Shown: positions 1-8,840, counted from the first letter of the stretch. The stretch: 64,000 nucleotides of DNA from Desulfonatronum thiosulfatophilum (GCF_900104215.1 NZ_FMXO01000004.1:169781-233780); one strand, 5' to 3'. Numbers and translations: made by a program. The notes: a model not told the origin generated them from the sequence alone.

Positions 1-78
1 GTGGTCGTGGTGGACGACAAGGTGTACGGCAAGATGACCGCCCGCAAAACGGAAAAGTTGATCGAGGATCTGGAATGA
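1..78 (+). CDS. NuoE/HydC-like subunit, C-terminal end only
   Basis: Only the last 25 codons are in the window. They encode the typical C-terminus of the 24-kDa [2Fe-2S] thioredoxin-fold subunit of NADH dehydrogenases and NAD-linked hydrogenases (VVVDDKVYGK followed by a K-x-E-K-L-I-E-D-L tail). The stop overlaps the next start in an ATGA, so it is translationally coupled to the NuoF-like gene. In this family the subunit carries one [2Fe-2S] cluster and pairs with the NuoF-like flavoprotein. The identification rests on a short tail plus its neighbour. Confidence 0.75.
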   Translation: MVVVDDKVYGKMTARKTEKLIEDLE

Positions 79-1943
79 GCTTTTCGAATATCCAGGAACA
101 GGCCCGGCAGGTCTGGGACCAATTTAATCGCCCTCAAGGGTTGCGCGTGCTGATCGGCGCGGCCACCTGCGGCCGGGCAGCCGGGGCTACGGAAGTGGTG
201 CAGGCTTTTCGGGAGGAGTGCGCAAGTGTTCCTGAACTGCAGGACGTGGAAATCCGCGAGGTGGGCTGCCTGGGAATGTGCCATGCCGAGCCGCTGGTGG
301 AAATTCAGGGGCCGGACGGAACGCAGGTCCTGTACCAGGGCGTGCTGGCCCATATGGTCCCGGACCTGGTCCGCGATCATCTGCTTGAAGGGCGGCTGGC
401 CTCCAAGCTTGCCCTTTGCCGAATGGAAGGCAAATCCCAAGATGGCGAGGACGAGGAAATGCCCTGTTTTGCCGATCTGCCCATGATCCGGCATCAGTTG
501 CGGATTGTGCTGCGCAATTGCGGGCTCATCGACCCTTCGAACATCGACCATTACATCGCCCAGGGCGGCTATTCCGGCTTTGCCCGGGCAATTGGCATGG
601 GATCGGACGCCGTGATCGAGGAGATCAAGCTCTCGGGCATCCGCGGACGCGGCGGAGCCGGTTTTCCCACGGGACTGAAGTGGAGTTTCGCCCGCAAGGC
701 CCAAGGGAACGTAAAGTACGTGATCTGCAATGCCGACGAGGGCGATCCCGGGGCGTTCATGGATCGTTCCGTGCTCGAAGGCGATCCCCATGCCGTACTG
801 GAAGGGCTGCTCATCGCGGGGTACGCCATCGGCGCCGGCCATGGGTACGTCTACTGCCGGGCCGAATATCCTTTGGCCCTGGAACGCCTGCGAACCGCCA
901 TCGAGCAGATGCGCGCCAAAGGCTTTCTCGGCCGGGACATTCTCGGTTCCGGCTTCGACTTCGACATCACCATCAAGATGGGCGCCGGCGCCTTTGTCTG
1001 CGGCGAGGAGACCTCGCTGATGCAGAGCATCGAGGGCAAGCGGGGCATGCCGCGCTCGCGACCGCCCTTCCCGGCCGTGTCCGGAATGTTCGGCAAGCCC
1101 ACGAACATCAACAACGTCGAAACCCTGGCGGCCGTGTCGGCGATCATGGAAAAAGGCGGCGCTTGGTATGCCGGAATCGGGACGGAAAAAAGCAAGGGCA
1201 CCAAGACCTTTTCCCTGGCCGGCAAGATCACCCGTACCGGATTGATCGAAGTGCCCATGGGCATCAGCCTGCGCACGATCATCGAGGATATCGGCGGCGG
1301 CGTGCTGGACGGCAAGGCCTTCAAGGCCGTGCAGACCGGCGGCCCTTCCGGCGGGTGCGTGCCGGCCAAACACTACGACCTGCCGGTCGACTATGAACAC
1401 TTGGCCCAGGTCGGTTCAATCATGGGGTCCGGCGGCATGATCGTCATCGACGAGGAATCCTGCATGGTGGATGTGGCCAAGTACTTCCTGGGCTTCACCG
1501 AAAACGAGTCCTGCGGCAAATGCGTGCCCTGCCGCATGGGCACCCAGCATCTGCTGCGCCTGCTCACGACCATCACCGAGGGTCAGGGCAGCGTTGAAGA
1601 TCTGGAAACGATCCGCGGGATCGGGGACACCATGAAAAAGGCCTCGCTCTGCGGCCTGGGCCAGACCGCGCCCAACCCGGCCCTGACCACCCTGGATTCC
1701 TTCATGGACGAGTACCTGGCGCACATCCGGGACCACAAGTGCCCGGCCGGGGTCTGCAAGGCCCTGATCAGCTTTTCCATTGATCCCCAGGCCTGCACCG
1801 GATGCATGGCCTGCGCCAGGGTCTGCCCGGTGGAAGCGATTTCCGGAATCAAAAAACAGCCGCACCACGTCGATCAACAAATCTGCATCCGCTGCGGCGC
1901 CTGCCGTCAGGCCTGCAAGTTCGGCGCGGTGGCGGTGGAATAG
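75..1943 (+). CDS. NuoF/HydB/HndC-like FMN- and NAD-binding iron-sulfur subunit
   Basis: The 622-residue protein has three parts. Residues about 20-120 form a thioredoxin-like [2Fe-2S] domain (Cys32, Cys65, Cys69). Residues about 135-545 form the 51-kDa NuoF core, with the FMN glycine motif GRGGAGFPTGLKW (191-203), the NADH motif GAGAFVCGEE (303-312) and the [4Fe-4S] ligands Cys480, Cys483, Cys486 and Cys526. Residues 570-622 form a two-[4Fe-4S] ferredoxin tail (CTGCMACARVC and CIRCGACRQAC). This matches HydB of bifurcating hydrogenases and StnB of Stn transhydrogenases, which oxidise or reduce NAD(H) in the cytoplasm. It overlaps the upstream NuoE-like gene by four bases and lies three bases before the next gene. 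Which partner it serves is inferred from context. Confidence 0.92.
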   Translation: MSFSNIQEQARQVWDQFNRPQGLRVLIGAATCGRAAGATEVVQAFREECASVPELQDVEIREVGCLGMCHAEPLVEIQGPDGTQVLYQGVLAHMVPDLVRDHLLEGRLASKLALCRMEGKSQDGEDEEMPCFADLPMIRHQLRIVLRNCGLIDPSNIDHYIAQGGYSGFARAIGMGSDAVIEEIKLSGIRGRGGAGFPTGLKWSFARKAQGNVKYVICNADEGDPGAFMDRSVLEGDPHAVLEGLLIAGYAIGAGHGYVYCRAEYPLALERLRTAIEQMRAKGFLGRDILGSGFDFDITIKMGAGAFVCGEETSLMQSIEGKRGMPRSRPPFPAVSGMFGKPTNINNVETLAAVSAIMEKGGAWYAGIGTEKSKGTKTFSLAGKITRTGLIEVPMGISLRTIIEDIGGGVLDGKAFKAVQTGGPSGGCVPAKHYDLPVDYEHLAQVGSIMGSGGMIVIDEESCMVDVAKYFLGFTENESCGKCVPCRMGTQHLLRLLTTITEGQGSVEDLETIRGIGDTMKKASLCGLGQTAPNPALTTLDSFMDEYLAHIRDHKCPAGVCKALISFSIDPQACTGCMACARVCPVEAISGIKKQPHHVDQQICIRCGACRQACKFGAVAVE

Positions 1944-1946
1944 CGT

Positions 1947-4466
1947 ATGAATGCAATTCATTTGACAATTGACGGCCGGGATGTCGCCGTGCGGGAAGGG
2001 GCCACCGTGCTGGACGCGGCCCGGGAAGCGGGCGTCACGATCCCGACCGTCTGCGACCACAAGGACCTGAGCCCCTACGGCGCTTGCCGGATGTGCATCG
2101 TGGAGATCGAGGGCGTGCGGGGATATCCCACGTCCTGCACCACCCCGGCGGCAGAGGGCATGCAGGTGCGCACGCAGTCGCCGGAACTGGAGACGCTGCG
2201 TAAGCGGACTCTGGAATTGATGCTTTCCGGGCATCCCAACAGCTGTCTGGTCTGCGCGCACCGGGAGGCCTGCGAGTCCTTCCGGCCCAAGGCGACCAAG
2301 GCCGGAAGGAGCACGCGCTGCGGGTTCTGCAGCAACAGAGAGGAGTGCGATCTCCGCACCATGGCCCTGGAGGCCGGGGACCGGGACCTGCGTCTGCCGA
2401 CGCTCTACGGCGCGCACAACCTGGAACGCGGCGACCCGTTCATGGACCGGGACTACAATCTCTGCATCCTCTGCGCCCGGTGCTGGCGGATCTGCGAGAA
2501 GATTCACGGCAAACCGGCCATCAGCATCATCAACCGGGGCAAGGAAGCACGGGTGGGCACGGCGTTTCACAAGAGCCACGTCCATTCGGGATGCACCTTC
2601 TGCGGATCGTGCATCGACATCTGTCCCACCGGAACTCTCACGGATCGCTTCGCCCGCTGGCACGGCAAGCCGGACGCCAAGACCCCTTCCACCTGCCAGC
2701 TCTGCCCGGAAGGGTGCTCCATGATCGCCAAAGCCCGGTCCGGTCAGTTCGTGGCCGCGACCATGACCGCTTTCCGGCCCGAGGCCAGCCTGTGCGCCCT
2801 GGGGCGGTTCGGCTACGCCCAGCTGGTGAACGCGCCGACGCGGTTGTTGCGTCCTGCCATCCGTGAAAACGGCGATGCCTTCACGGTAGACTGGGCCTCG
2901 GCCCTGGATGCCGCCGCAAGCGGGCTGCGTCGGCATGCCGGAAAGATCGGCATTTTGATCAGCGAAGCCATATCCCGTGAGGAGCGATATCTCTACGAAC
3001 AACTCGCCCGGGAATTGGACGCCCGAATTGCTGCTGTACCCACCGTGCCCGTTGGTCAGGAATCCCCCTTGCCCGAATGGGTCGCCGAAATCGGAAGCGA
3101 CACGATCACGGCGATGATTCTCGGCGGCAACTTTCTGAACGCGGAGCAGCTCACGGCCCTGGAGTTTCTTGTGGTTCTCGACGGACTGCCGGGCCGTTCC
3201 CGGGACGTGGCCAACGTGCTGCTGCCCGTGGCCCTGCTTTCCGAAAACGCGGGTACATTTCGCAACGCCGCGGGCGAGGTCAAGCCTCTGACCAGAGTCA
3301 GCTCCGCGCCGGGGCAGGCCCGACCGGAATGGGAAATCCTGCGCGACCTGGGGCAGCGACTGGACTTTGCGACCATGCAGTTCGCTTCCCTGGAGGAAGT
3401 AAGCCGCGCCGTAGGCGATGAACCGGCCCCCGGGCCTTTTTCCAAAGCTCCGCGCCATGACGTTTTTGCCCTGCCGGCGACTTATCGAGGCCATCTGGTG
3501 GCGGATATCGTTCCCGCTCTGGAAGCTTTCGGGCTTCCCACAACGCCCCGACCGGTTCAAAGTGATGCCCCGGAAGACGCGCTGGCTGACGGCTTCGAGT
3601 TGCTGGAGAAGCGGGAACTGGTGCCGAACATGCACCTGCTCCGGATCAGGGCGCCGCAGATCGCCGCCCATGCCAAGCCCGGCCAGTTCGTGATCCTGAT
3701 GGCCGGGGAAACCTCGGAACGCACGCCCTTCACCCTGGCGGACTGGAACGCGGACCAGGGCGACATCACCCTGATCATCGAGGAAGTGGGACGGTCCAGC
3801 CGGGAATTGATCTCCCTGCCCGTCGGAGCGCGACTGGCCCATGTCAGCGGGCCGCTGGGACAGCCCTTCGACATTCAAAAGAAGGGCACCGTGGTCCTGG
3901 GCGGCGGGTGCTACGGCATCGGCGGCATTCTGCCTTTGGCCCGTGCCTTGAAACAGGCTGGAAACAGGGTGATCAGCGTCATTGAGGCCTCCAGTTCCTA
4001 CCTGCTCTTCTGGGAAGAAGAGCTGCGGGCCGTGAGCGATGAAACGCGCATCGCCACCAAGGACGGCAGCAGGGGAACGCGCGGCGGGGTGCAGGAGGTC
4101 TTTGAGCAGTTGTACCGCCATGAAGGGCCGGTGGACATGTTCATTGCCATGGGCTGCACCTTCATGATGCGCATGACCACGGAACTGACCAGATCCTGGA
4201 AGGTGCCCACCTTCGTGGCCCTGAACCCGATCATGGTCGACGGCACCGGGATGTGCGGGGCCTGCCGGGTTTCCATTCACGAGGAGACGAAGTTCGCCTG
4301 CATTGACGGCCCGTTCTTCGACGCCCACGGCGTGGACTGGGACGAGCTGGACTGCCGACGCAGCGCCTACGCCCGGGAAGAAGTGGAAGCCCTGCCCCAG
4401 GCCGCGGACTTGAATGCGTTGATGTTCCCGGAGGCCGCACATCAGGGGTGCGGGTGCGGTCGATAG
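1947..4466 (+). CDS. NuoG-like iron-sulfur protein fused to an NfnA/SudB-like FAD-NAD reductase
   Basis: This 839-residue protein is a fusion. Residues 1-80 are a [2Fe-2S] ferredoxin (Cys36, 47, 50, 64), followed by the NuoG His-Cys cluster (His96, Cys100, 103, 109) and an extra CGFC-x5-C motif (125-134). Two [4Fe-4S] motifs follow (Cys173-183 and Cys216-226). Residues 250-490 resemble a shortened molybdopterin-oxidoreductase domain, with Cys250, 253, 257 and 283 and a NuoG-like stretch near 430-470. Residues 550-839 are a ferredoxin-NADP reductase-like FAD domain (RTPFTLAD at 592) ending in the SudB/NfnA-type cluster CGAC at 770. No hydrogenase H-cluster cysteines are present. It probably relays electrons between the NuoF-like and NfnB-like subunits, which is inference. 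The tail ends in CGCGR. Confidence 0.85.
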   Translation: MNAIHLTIDGRDVAVREGATVLDAAREAGVTIPTVCDHKDLSPYGACRMCIVEIEGVRGYPTSCTTPAAEGMQVRTQSPELETLRKRTLELMLSGHPNSCLVCAHREACESFRPKATKAGRSTRCGFCSNREECDLRTMALEAGDRDLRLPTLYGAHNLERGDPFMDRDYNLCILCARCWRICEKIHGKPAISIINRGKEARVGTAFHKSHVHSGCTFCGSCIDICPTGTLTDRFARWHGKPDAKTPSTCQLCPEGCSMIAKARSGQFVAATMTAFRPEASLCALGRFGYAQLVNAPTRLLRPAIRENGDAFTVDWASALDAAASGLRRHAGKIGILISEAISREERYLYEQLARELDARIAAVPTVPVGQESPLPEWVAEIGSDTITAMILGGNFLNAEQLTALEFLVVLDGLPGRSRDVANVLLPVALLSENAGTFRNAAGEVKPLTRVSSAPGQARPEWEILRDLGQRLDFATMQFASLEEVSRAVGDEPAPGPFSKAPRHDVFALPATYRGHLVADIVPALEAFGLPTTPRPVQSDAPEDALADGFELLEKRELVPNMHLLRIRAPQIAAHAKPGQFVILMAGETSERTPFTLADWNADQGDITLIIEEVGRSSRELISLPVGARLAHVSGPLGQPFDIQKKGTVVLGGGCYGIGGILPLARALKQAGNRVISVIEASSSYLLFWEEELRAVSDETRIATKDGSRGTRGGVQEVFEQLYRHEGPVDMFIAMGCTFMMRMTTELTRSWKVPTFVALNPIMVDGTGMCGACRVSIHEETKFACIDGPFFDAHGVDWDELDCRRSAYAREEVEALPQAADLNALMFPEAAHQGCGCGR

Positions 4467-4553
4467 CGGTCCAGGATGCGGAGTTCAACGGTATCGGGTG
4501 CAACGTCCTACCGGCCGAAACGATAATCAGGTACGAAGTTCAGGAAGTGAGAC

Positions 4554-6014
4554 ATGCAGGCTGAAGAAATGATTTCATCTCCGGATAGCCCGGCCAGGCC
4601 GAAAAAAGGAAAGCGGCCGATGATTCCCCGCCAGCCCATGCCGGAGCAGGATCCCCGGCGGCGGCGGTACAATTTCGAGGAGGTCCCTCGGGGGTATTCC
4701 GAGGAAACCGCCATGCTCGAGGCCGGTCGTTGTCTGCGATGCAAGAAGGCCGGCTGCGTCAAGGGCTGCCCGGTGAACATCAATATTCCGGCTTTTGTCG
4801 CCCTGATTGCCGAGGGGCATTTTGCCGAGGCCGCGGACAAGCTCAAGGAGCAGAACGCCCTGCCCGCTGTATGCGGCAGGGTCTGCCCCCAGGAGAGCCA
4901 GTGCGAGGCCGGATGCATCCTGGGCAAGAAGGGCGACCCCGTGGCCATAGGTCGTCTGGAGCGCTTTGCCGCGGATTACGCCCGGACTCATGGCCATGAA
5001 CCTCTGGCCTGCGCCGCGGAGCCCAGCGGCAAACGCGTGGCCGTGGTGGGCGCCGGTCCGGCGGGCATCACCGTGGCCGGGGATCTGGCGCGGTGGGGGC
5101 ACCATGTGGTTGTTTTCGAGGCCCTGCACCTGGCCGGGGGCGTGCTGATGTACGGCATTCCGCAGTTCCGGCTGCCCAAGGAAATCGTGCAGTACGAGAT
5201 CAGCAACCTGAAAAAGCATGGCGTGGAAATCCGCACGGACATGGCCATCGGCATGACCCAGACCGTGGATCAGCTCCTGGAAAACGAATTCGACGCCGTA
5301 TTTATCGGAACCGGGGCCGGATTGCCCATGTTCTTGAACATCCCGGGGGAAAACGCCATCGGTGTCTTTTCGGCCAACGAATTCCTGACCCGGATCAATC
5401 TGATGAAGGCCTACGACTTTCCTCGCTACGCCACGGCCCCGATCCGCCCGAAACGGGCCATAACCGTGGGCGGCGGGAACGTGGCCATGGATTCGGCCCG
5501 GACGGCGCTGCGTCTGGGCGCGGAATCACTGATCGTCTATCGTCGCGGCATGGAAGAAATGCCGGCCCGGGTCGAGGAAGTGCACCACGCCCAGGAAGAA
5601 GGCGTGGAGTTTCATCTTTTAACCGCGCCTAAACGGATCGTTACCGATGGTCGGAACCGGGTCACGGGTATGGAATGTCTGCGCATGGAACTGGGTGAGC
5701 CCGGACCACGGGGACGCAGGCGGCCCGTGCCGGTGGAGGGCAGCGAATTCATCATCCCGGCGGATACCGTCATTGTGGCCGTCGGCAACCGCCCCAACCC
5801 CCTGGTCCCGAGAACGTCGTCGGGCATGGAAGTAAGCAGCCGGGGAACCGTGATCGCGAATGAAAATACCATGATGACCTCCAAGCCCGGCGTTTTCGCC
5901 GGGGGGGACATCGTTTCCGGCGCGGCCACGGTGATCAGCGCCATGGGCCAGGGCAAACAGGCGGCCCGAGCCATGCACAAATACATGACCGGCGAAGAAC
6001 CGCCGTGTGTTTGA
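4554..6014 (+). CDS. NfnB/GltD-like NADPH-binding flavoprotein
   Basis: The 486-residue protein is of glutamate-synthase small-subunit/NfnB type. The N-terminus carries eight cysteines for two [4Fe-4S] clusters (Cys60, 63, 68, 72 and Cys107, 111, 117, 121). A FAD dinucleotide fold follows (GAGPAG at 166) and then an NADPH fold (GGGNVAMD near 306). The start is supported by AGGAAGTGAG just upstream. It lies 87 bases after the NuoG/NfnA-like fusion. No glutamate synthase large subunit is near, so an ammonia-assimilation role is unlikely. An Nfn/Stn-type NADPH module coupled to ferredoxin and NAD is the better reading, by inference. Stand-alone sulfide dehydrogenase (SudA) is the alternative. 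Confidence 0.88.
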   Translation: MQAEEMISSPDSPARPKKGKRPMIPRQPMPEQDPRRRRYNFEEVPRGYSEETAMLEAGRCLRCKKAGCVKGCPVNINIPAFVALIAEGHFAEAADKLKEQNALPAVCGRVCPQESQCEAGCILGKKGDPVAIGRLERFAADYARTHGHEPLACAAEPSGKRVAVVGAGPAGITVAGDLARWGHHVVVFEALHLAGGVLMYGIPQFRLPKEIVQYEISNLKKHGVEIRTDMAIGMTQTVDQLLENEFDAVFIGTGAGLPMFLNIPGENAIGVFSANEFLTRINLMKAYDFPRYATAPIRPKRAITVGGGNVAMDSARTALRLGAESLIVYRRGMEEMPARVEEVHHAQEEGVEFHLLTAPKRIVTDGRNRVTGMECLRMELGEPGPRGRRRPVPVEGSEFIIPADTVIVAVGNRPNPLVPRTSSGMEVSSRGTVIANENTMMTSKPGVFAGGDIVSGAATVISAMGQGKQAARAMHKYMTGEEPPCV

Positions 6015-6045
6015 GTCCCAGTAAATCATGATCTGGTTTGACTGA

Positions 6046-6217
6046 GGTCCGGCTTGCCTTAATTTTGCGGTCTCACAAACTCCTTCGCCGGCTTCGTAAC
6101 ATCGAACCATTGCGTGAATAAACAGCAATTGGTGCTTCAAGCGCATGGCAATGGTTCGATGAACGAATCCTGGCTCAGTCAAACATGCGAGACCGCAAAA
6201 TCAAGGCAAGCCGGACC
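6046..6217. repeat. 172-bp palindromic repeat, copy A
   Basis: The ends are inverted repeats: GGTCCGGCTTGCCTT plus a GCGGTCTC block on the left mirrors GAGACCGC plus AAGGCAAGCCGGACC on the right. An inner inverted pair CGAACCATTGC (6103-6113) and GCAATGGTTCG (6148-6158) forms a second stem. Related copies lie at 51519 and 63476, and a decayed right end lies at 23052. Similarity continues about 40 bases past the right end into ATGACCAGAATTTGCTGA. It sits in the gap between the NfnB-like gene and yjbQ. Confidence 0.85.
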
Positions 6218-6292
6218 AGTTCTCGACTCATGACCAGAATTTGCTGAATAATCAGTTCCCAGAGATCATTCGACCAAAGAGGAGTTGGAAAC

Positions 6293-6700
6293 ATGCATGA
6301 ACTTTCCGTACAAACGCCGCAACGTGAGTTCATGGTTGATATTACTGCGCAGGTGCAGGATTTCGTTCGCAACCGTGAACTCCGCAACGGCATGGTGATC
6401 CTGTTCTGTCCGCATACCACCGCCGGATTGACCATCAATGAAAATGCCGACCCCACGGTTACCCGGGATATTCTGACGACCCTGAGGCGGCTTATCCCGC
6501 ATCAGGGCGACTACCAGCATGCTGAAGGCAATAGCGACGCCCATGTGAAAGCCGGCCTTATGGGCTCGGACCTCCGAATTTTAGTGGAGGAGGGGAGGCT
6601 GATGCTGGGGATGTGGCAAGGCATCTTTCTGACGGAATTCGACGGGCCGCGGTCTCGCAAGGTATGGATCCAGTGGTTCGCCTCATCGACGGCAGCCTGA
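6293..6700 (+). CDS. YjbQ/UPF0047 family protein
   Basis: This 135-residue protein is full length for the YjbQ (UPF0047) family. It has the family's conserved core: CPHTTAGLTINENAD (residues 40-54), the H-x-E-G-N-S-x-A-H stretch (75-83) and the C-terminal G-x-W-Q-G-I-F-L-x-E-F-D-G-P-R motif. Some members complement thiamine-phosphate synthase mutants, but the physiological role is unsettled. The start is supported by GAGGAG nine bases upstream. It is the first gene after repeat copy A and is followed 15 bases later by a universal stress protein gene, so the two may be co-transcribed. Confidence 0.9.
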   Translation: MHELSVQTPQREFMVDITAQVQDFVRNRELRNGMVILFCPHTTAGLTINENADPTVTRDILTTLRRLIPHQGDYQHAEGNSDAHVKAGLMGSDLRILVEEGRLMLGMWQGIFLTEFDGPRSRKVWIQWFASSTAA

Positions 6701-6715
6701 GAACAACCCGCTATC

Positions 6716-7609
6716 ATGCCCATGCCCACTGACGACCTGCTGAAACCCATACCGGAATATTGCGTCACGGATCGAAGATTGCTGATCTGTGTCGGCGAGG
6801 ATCCGGCGCTGCTGCATGGCGTTCGGTTCGTGAGCAGTTTCTTCCAGCCGGCCCCGGATCTGCGCATCGACCTCGCCTTCACGCCCGGGGCCGGACTTCG
6901 CAATGGAGATCCGAACCGCCTCTCATCGGACGAGGCCCGGAAATGGGCCACATCCATGCTCATGGAAAAAGGTTTCACCGTGGGCGCTCCACGCAGCGAC
7001 GACGTCTGGGAGCCTGTTTTGAGCATCCGCGATATCGCTCTGATTGCTGAAAAACATAGATACGACGCCGTTTTGCTGGGCCGCAGGGCGATCCATCGCC
7101 TGGAGGAGCATCTGGACACGGAATTCAATGAGGCCGTTTTTGACCGGCACCTGGACTTTCCGTTTTGGATCTGCAGGGAGCCGGATTCGACCCGAACCAA
7201 TGTGCTGCTTTGCGTGGACGGTTCCAAGCCGGGATTATGCGCCGCGGATCATGTCGGTTGGATATGCGCTTCCGAAAGCCGGCACCAAATATGCGTCGCC
7301 TACCTTGCCGCCCCGGAAAAGCGCGATTACCGCGACGAAATCCTGATTCTCGACAATGCGGTGAAGATGCTTCAGGTGAACGGAATTCCCGAATCACGGA
7401 TCACGACCAAGGTGCTTGTGGAAAAGGATTACGCCCGTGGTATTCTTGAGGAGGCGCAACGGGGCAGGTACGCAGTTGTAGCCGTAGGGCGCGCCGGGGC
7501 CGGCCGGGGCATGATGGTCGAACGGCAGTTCGGGTCGATCAGCCTGCTGCTGGCCCGCAAGCTGGAGGGAGCGAGTTTGTGGGTTTGCGGCTACCCTTGC
7601 AAGCTCTAG
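6716..7609 (+). CDS. Universal stress protein (UspA) family protein
   Basis: The 297-residue protein is about twice the size of a single Usp domain. The C-terminal half (about 158-295) has the Usp fold signature, with TNVLLCVDGSKPG at its first strand and VVAVGRAGAGRGMM in place of the usual G-x2-G-x9-G-S/T nucleotide loop. The N-terminal half looks like a diverged Usp-type domain. Usp proteins are cytoplasmic, often nucleotide-binding, and linked to stress survival. The ribosome-binding site is weak, and a second ATG lies six bases downstream. The end overlaps the next gene by 31 bases. Confidence 0.8.
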   Translation: MPMPTDDLLKPIPEYCVTDRRLLICVGEDPALLHGVRFVSSFFQPAPDLRIDLAFTPGAGLRNGDPNRLSSDEARKWATSMLMEKGFTVGAPRSDDVWEPVLSIRDIALIAEKHRYDAVLLGRRAIHRLEEHLDTEFNEAVFDRHLDFPFWICREPDSTRTNVLLCVDGSKPGLCAADHVGWICASESRHQICVAYLAAPEKRDYRDEILILDNAVKMLQVNGIPESRITTKVLVEKDYARGILEEAQRGRYAVVAVGRAGAGRGMMVERQFGSISLLLARKLEGASLWVCGYPCKL

Positions 7610-8046
7610 CATCCGGTTGGTGGCACCGAGACCCTTGGTTTTACGCTCTCCTGGCCCTGGGACCCTTGGCCTGGCTGCTCCCGGAACCCGTGTTCCGCAT
7701 CGCGATCTGGCGTTTGACGATCATGGCCCTGGCAGAGGAACTCCTCTTTCGCGGTCTGATCCAACAGTTCATGCTGCGCAGGCCTTTGTTTCAGCACCGC
7801 CTTGGACCGCTGACCCTGGCCAACGTGGCGGCTTCCATCCTCTTTGTGCTGGCGCACCTGGTCGCTCAACCTCCTTTGTGGGCAGCGGCCGTTTTTATCC
7901 CGTCGCTGATTTTCGGGTGGATCTGGGACAGACATGGCCGGGTTGTTCCCTGCACCATGGTTCATTTCTGGTATAATCTCTGTTTTTTTTTACCGCTTTC
8001 AGCTATAGGCAGTGCATTATCAACATGCGACGCCGTCAATTCCTGA
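7579..8046 (+). CDS. CPBP family glutamic-type intramembrane protease
   Basis: This 155-residue membrane protein has the CPBP/Abi signature: EELLFRG (residues 53-59) on one helix, a conserved His in LAHL (93) and a third motif HFWYN (129-133). These are the catalytic-type residues of the CAAX-protease and bacteriocin-processing family. It is short, with about four hydrophobic segments, like the small CPBP proteases associated with C-terminal sorting tags. The GTG start is chosen because GGAGGGAG lies just upstream inside the preceding gene. It overlaps the Usp gene by 31 bases and the next gene by 22, so translation is probably coupled. The substrate is unknown. Confidence 0.8.
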   Translation: MGLRLPLQALASGWWHRDPWFYALLALGPLAWLLPEPVFRIAIWRLTIMALAEELLFRGLIQQFMLRRPLFQHRLGPLTLANVAASILFVLAHLVAQPPLWAAAVFIPSLIFGWIWDRHGRVVPCTMVHFWYNLCFFLPLSAIGSALSTCDAVNS

Positions 8047-8840
8047 CCATGGCCGCCGGATTGGCCGCCAGAGCCGTCACAGCGGGCTGTTTCGGCACGA
8101 CTTTTCTTGCCCCCCCTGTCCTGCATGCCAGACAGGATTTTCCCGCTCCCCGTCAAGAAACCTACCGGGTGATCAACACCTATCCGCATGACCCCAAGGC
8201 CTTCACCCAGGGGCTGTTTTTTCACGAGGGCCGTCTCTACGAGAGCACCGGAGGCTGGGGCAGCTCCTCGTTGCGTAAAGTCGAGCTGGAGACCGGCCGG
8301 GTGCTCAGGATACATCATCTGCCCGCGCGATACTTCGGCGAGGGGCTGGCCTTGTGGCAGAATCGCCTGATCCAGGTCACATGGAAATCCGGAACCGGCT
8401 TTGTCTACGATCTGGAGACGTTTGAACAGCTGGAGACTTTTTCCTATCCCGGAGAGGGCTGGGGGCTGACCCAGGACGACCAGGGACTGATCCTCAGTGA
8501 CGGTTCCAACATCCTGCGTCGGCTCGATCCGACCACATTTCAGGAAACGGGCCGGATCGCGGTGCACTATGAAGGGCGGCCGATGCGGGGCCTGAATGAG
8601 CTGGAATACATTGAGGGCGAGGTGTGGGCCAAGGTATTTCCCACGGAGGATATGGTGCGCATTGATCCGCAAACCGGTCACGTGCTGTCCCGGGTAGTCT
8701 TGACCGGCATTCTTGGCCCGCGGCGGTTGCCCCATGACGCCGTACCCAACGGCATTGCCTACGACGCCGCGACGCAGCGCATTTTCGTCACGGGCAAGCT
8801 ATGGCCCGTTCTGTTTGAAATTCGGGTCATTCCCAGGTAA
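8025..8840 (+). CDS. Glutaminyl-peptide cyclotransferase, beta-propeller type
   Basis: The 271-residue protein belongs to the glutamine cyclotransferase family (plant/bacterial QC, five-bladed propeller), which turns N-terminal Gln into pyroglutamate. Family hallmarks are YPHDPKAFTQGL (53-64), E-S-T-G-G-W-G-S-S, F-G-E-G-L-A, W-G-L-T-x-D, the L-N-E-L-E-Y-I motif and PNGIAYD-x6-F-V-T-G-K-L-W-P near the C-terminus. The N-terminus RRRQFLTMAAG followed by a hydrophobic stretch suggests Tat-dependent export, so it probably acts in the periplasm. It overlaps the CPBP gene. An export partner for a processed peptide is only a guess. Confidence 0.88.
   Translation: MRRRQFLTMAAGLAARAVTAGCFGTTFLAPPVLHARQDFPAPRQETYRVINTYPHDPKAFTQGLFFHEGRLYESTGGWGSSSLRKVELETGRVLRIHHLPARYFGEGLALWQNRLIQVTWKSGTGFVYDLETFEQLETFSYPGEGWGLTQDDQGLILSDGSNILRRLDPTTFQETGRIAVHYEGRPMRGLNELEYIEGEVWAKVFPTEDMVRIDPQTGHVLSRVVLTGILGPRRLPHDAVPNGIAYDAATQRIFVTGKLWPVLFEIRVIPR

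Noticed and set aside
1416..4442. A 1008-codon open frame on the opposite strand.
   Set aside because: It is the antisense of two well-supported genes; long antisense frames are expected in GC-rich DNA.
1947..4466. [FeFe]-hydrogenase catalytic subunit (HndD-like), because the N-terminus and upstream genes resemble that enzyme.
   Set aside because: The H-cluster cysteine motifs are absent, and the C-terminal part is an FAD/NAD reductase.
4554..6014. Glutamate synthase small subunit for ammonia assimilation.
   Set aside because: No large subunit nearby; the upstream bifurcating-type genes fit an Nfn-like role better.
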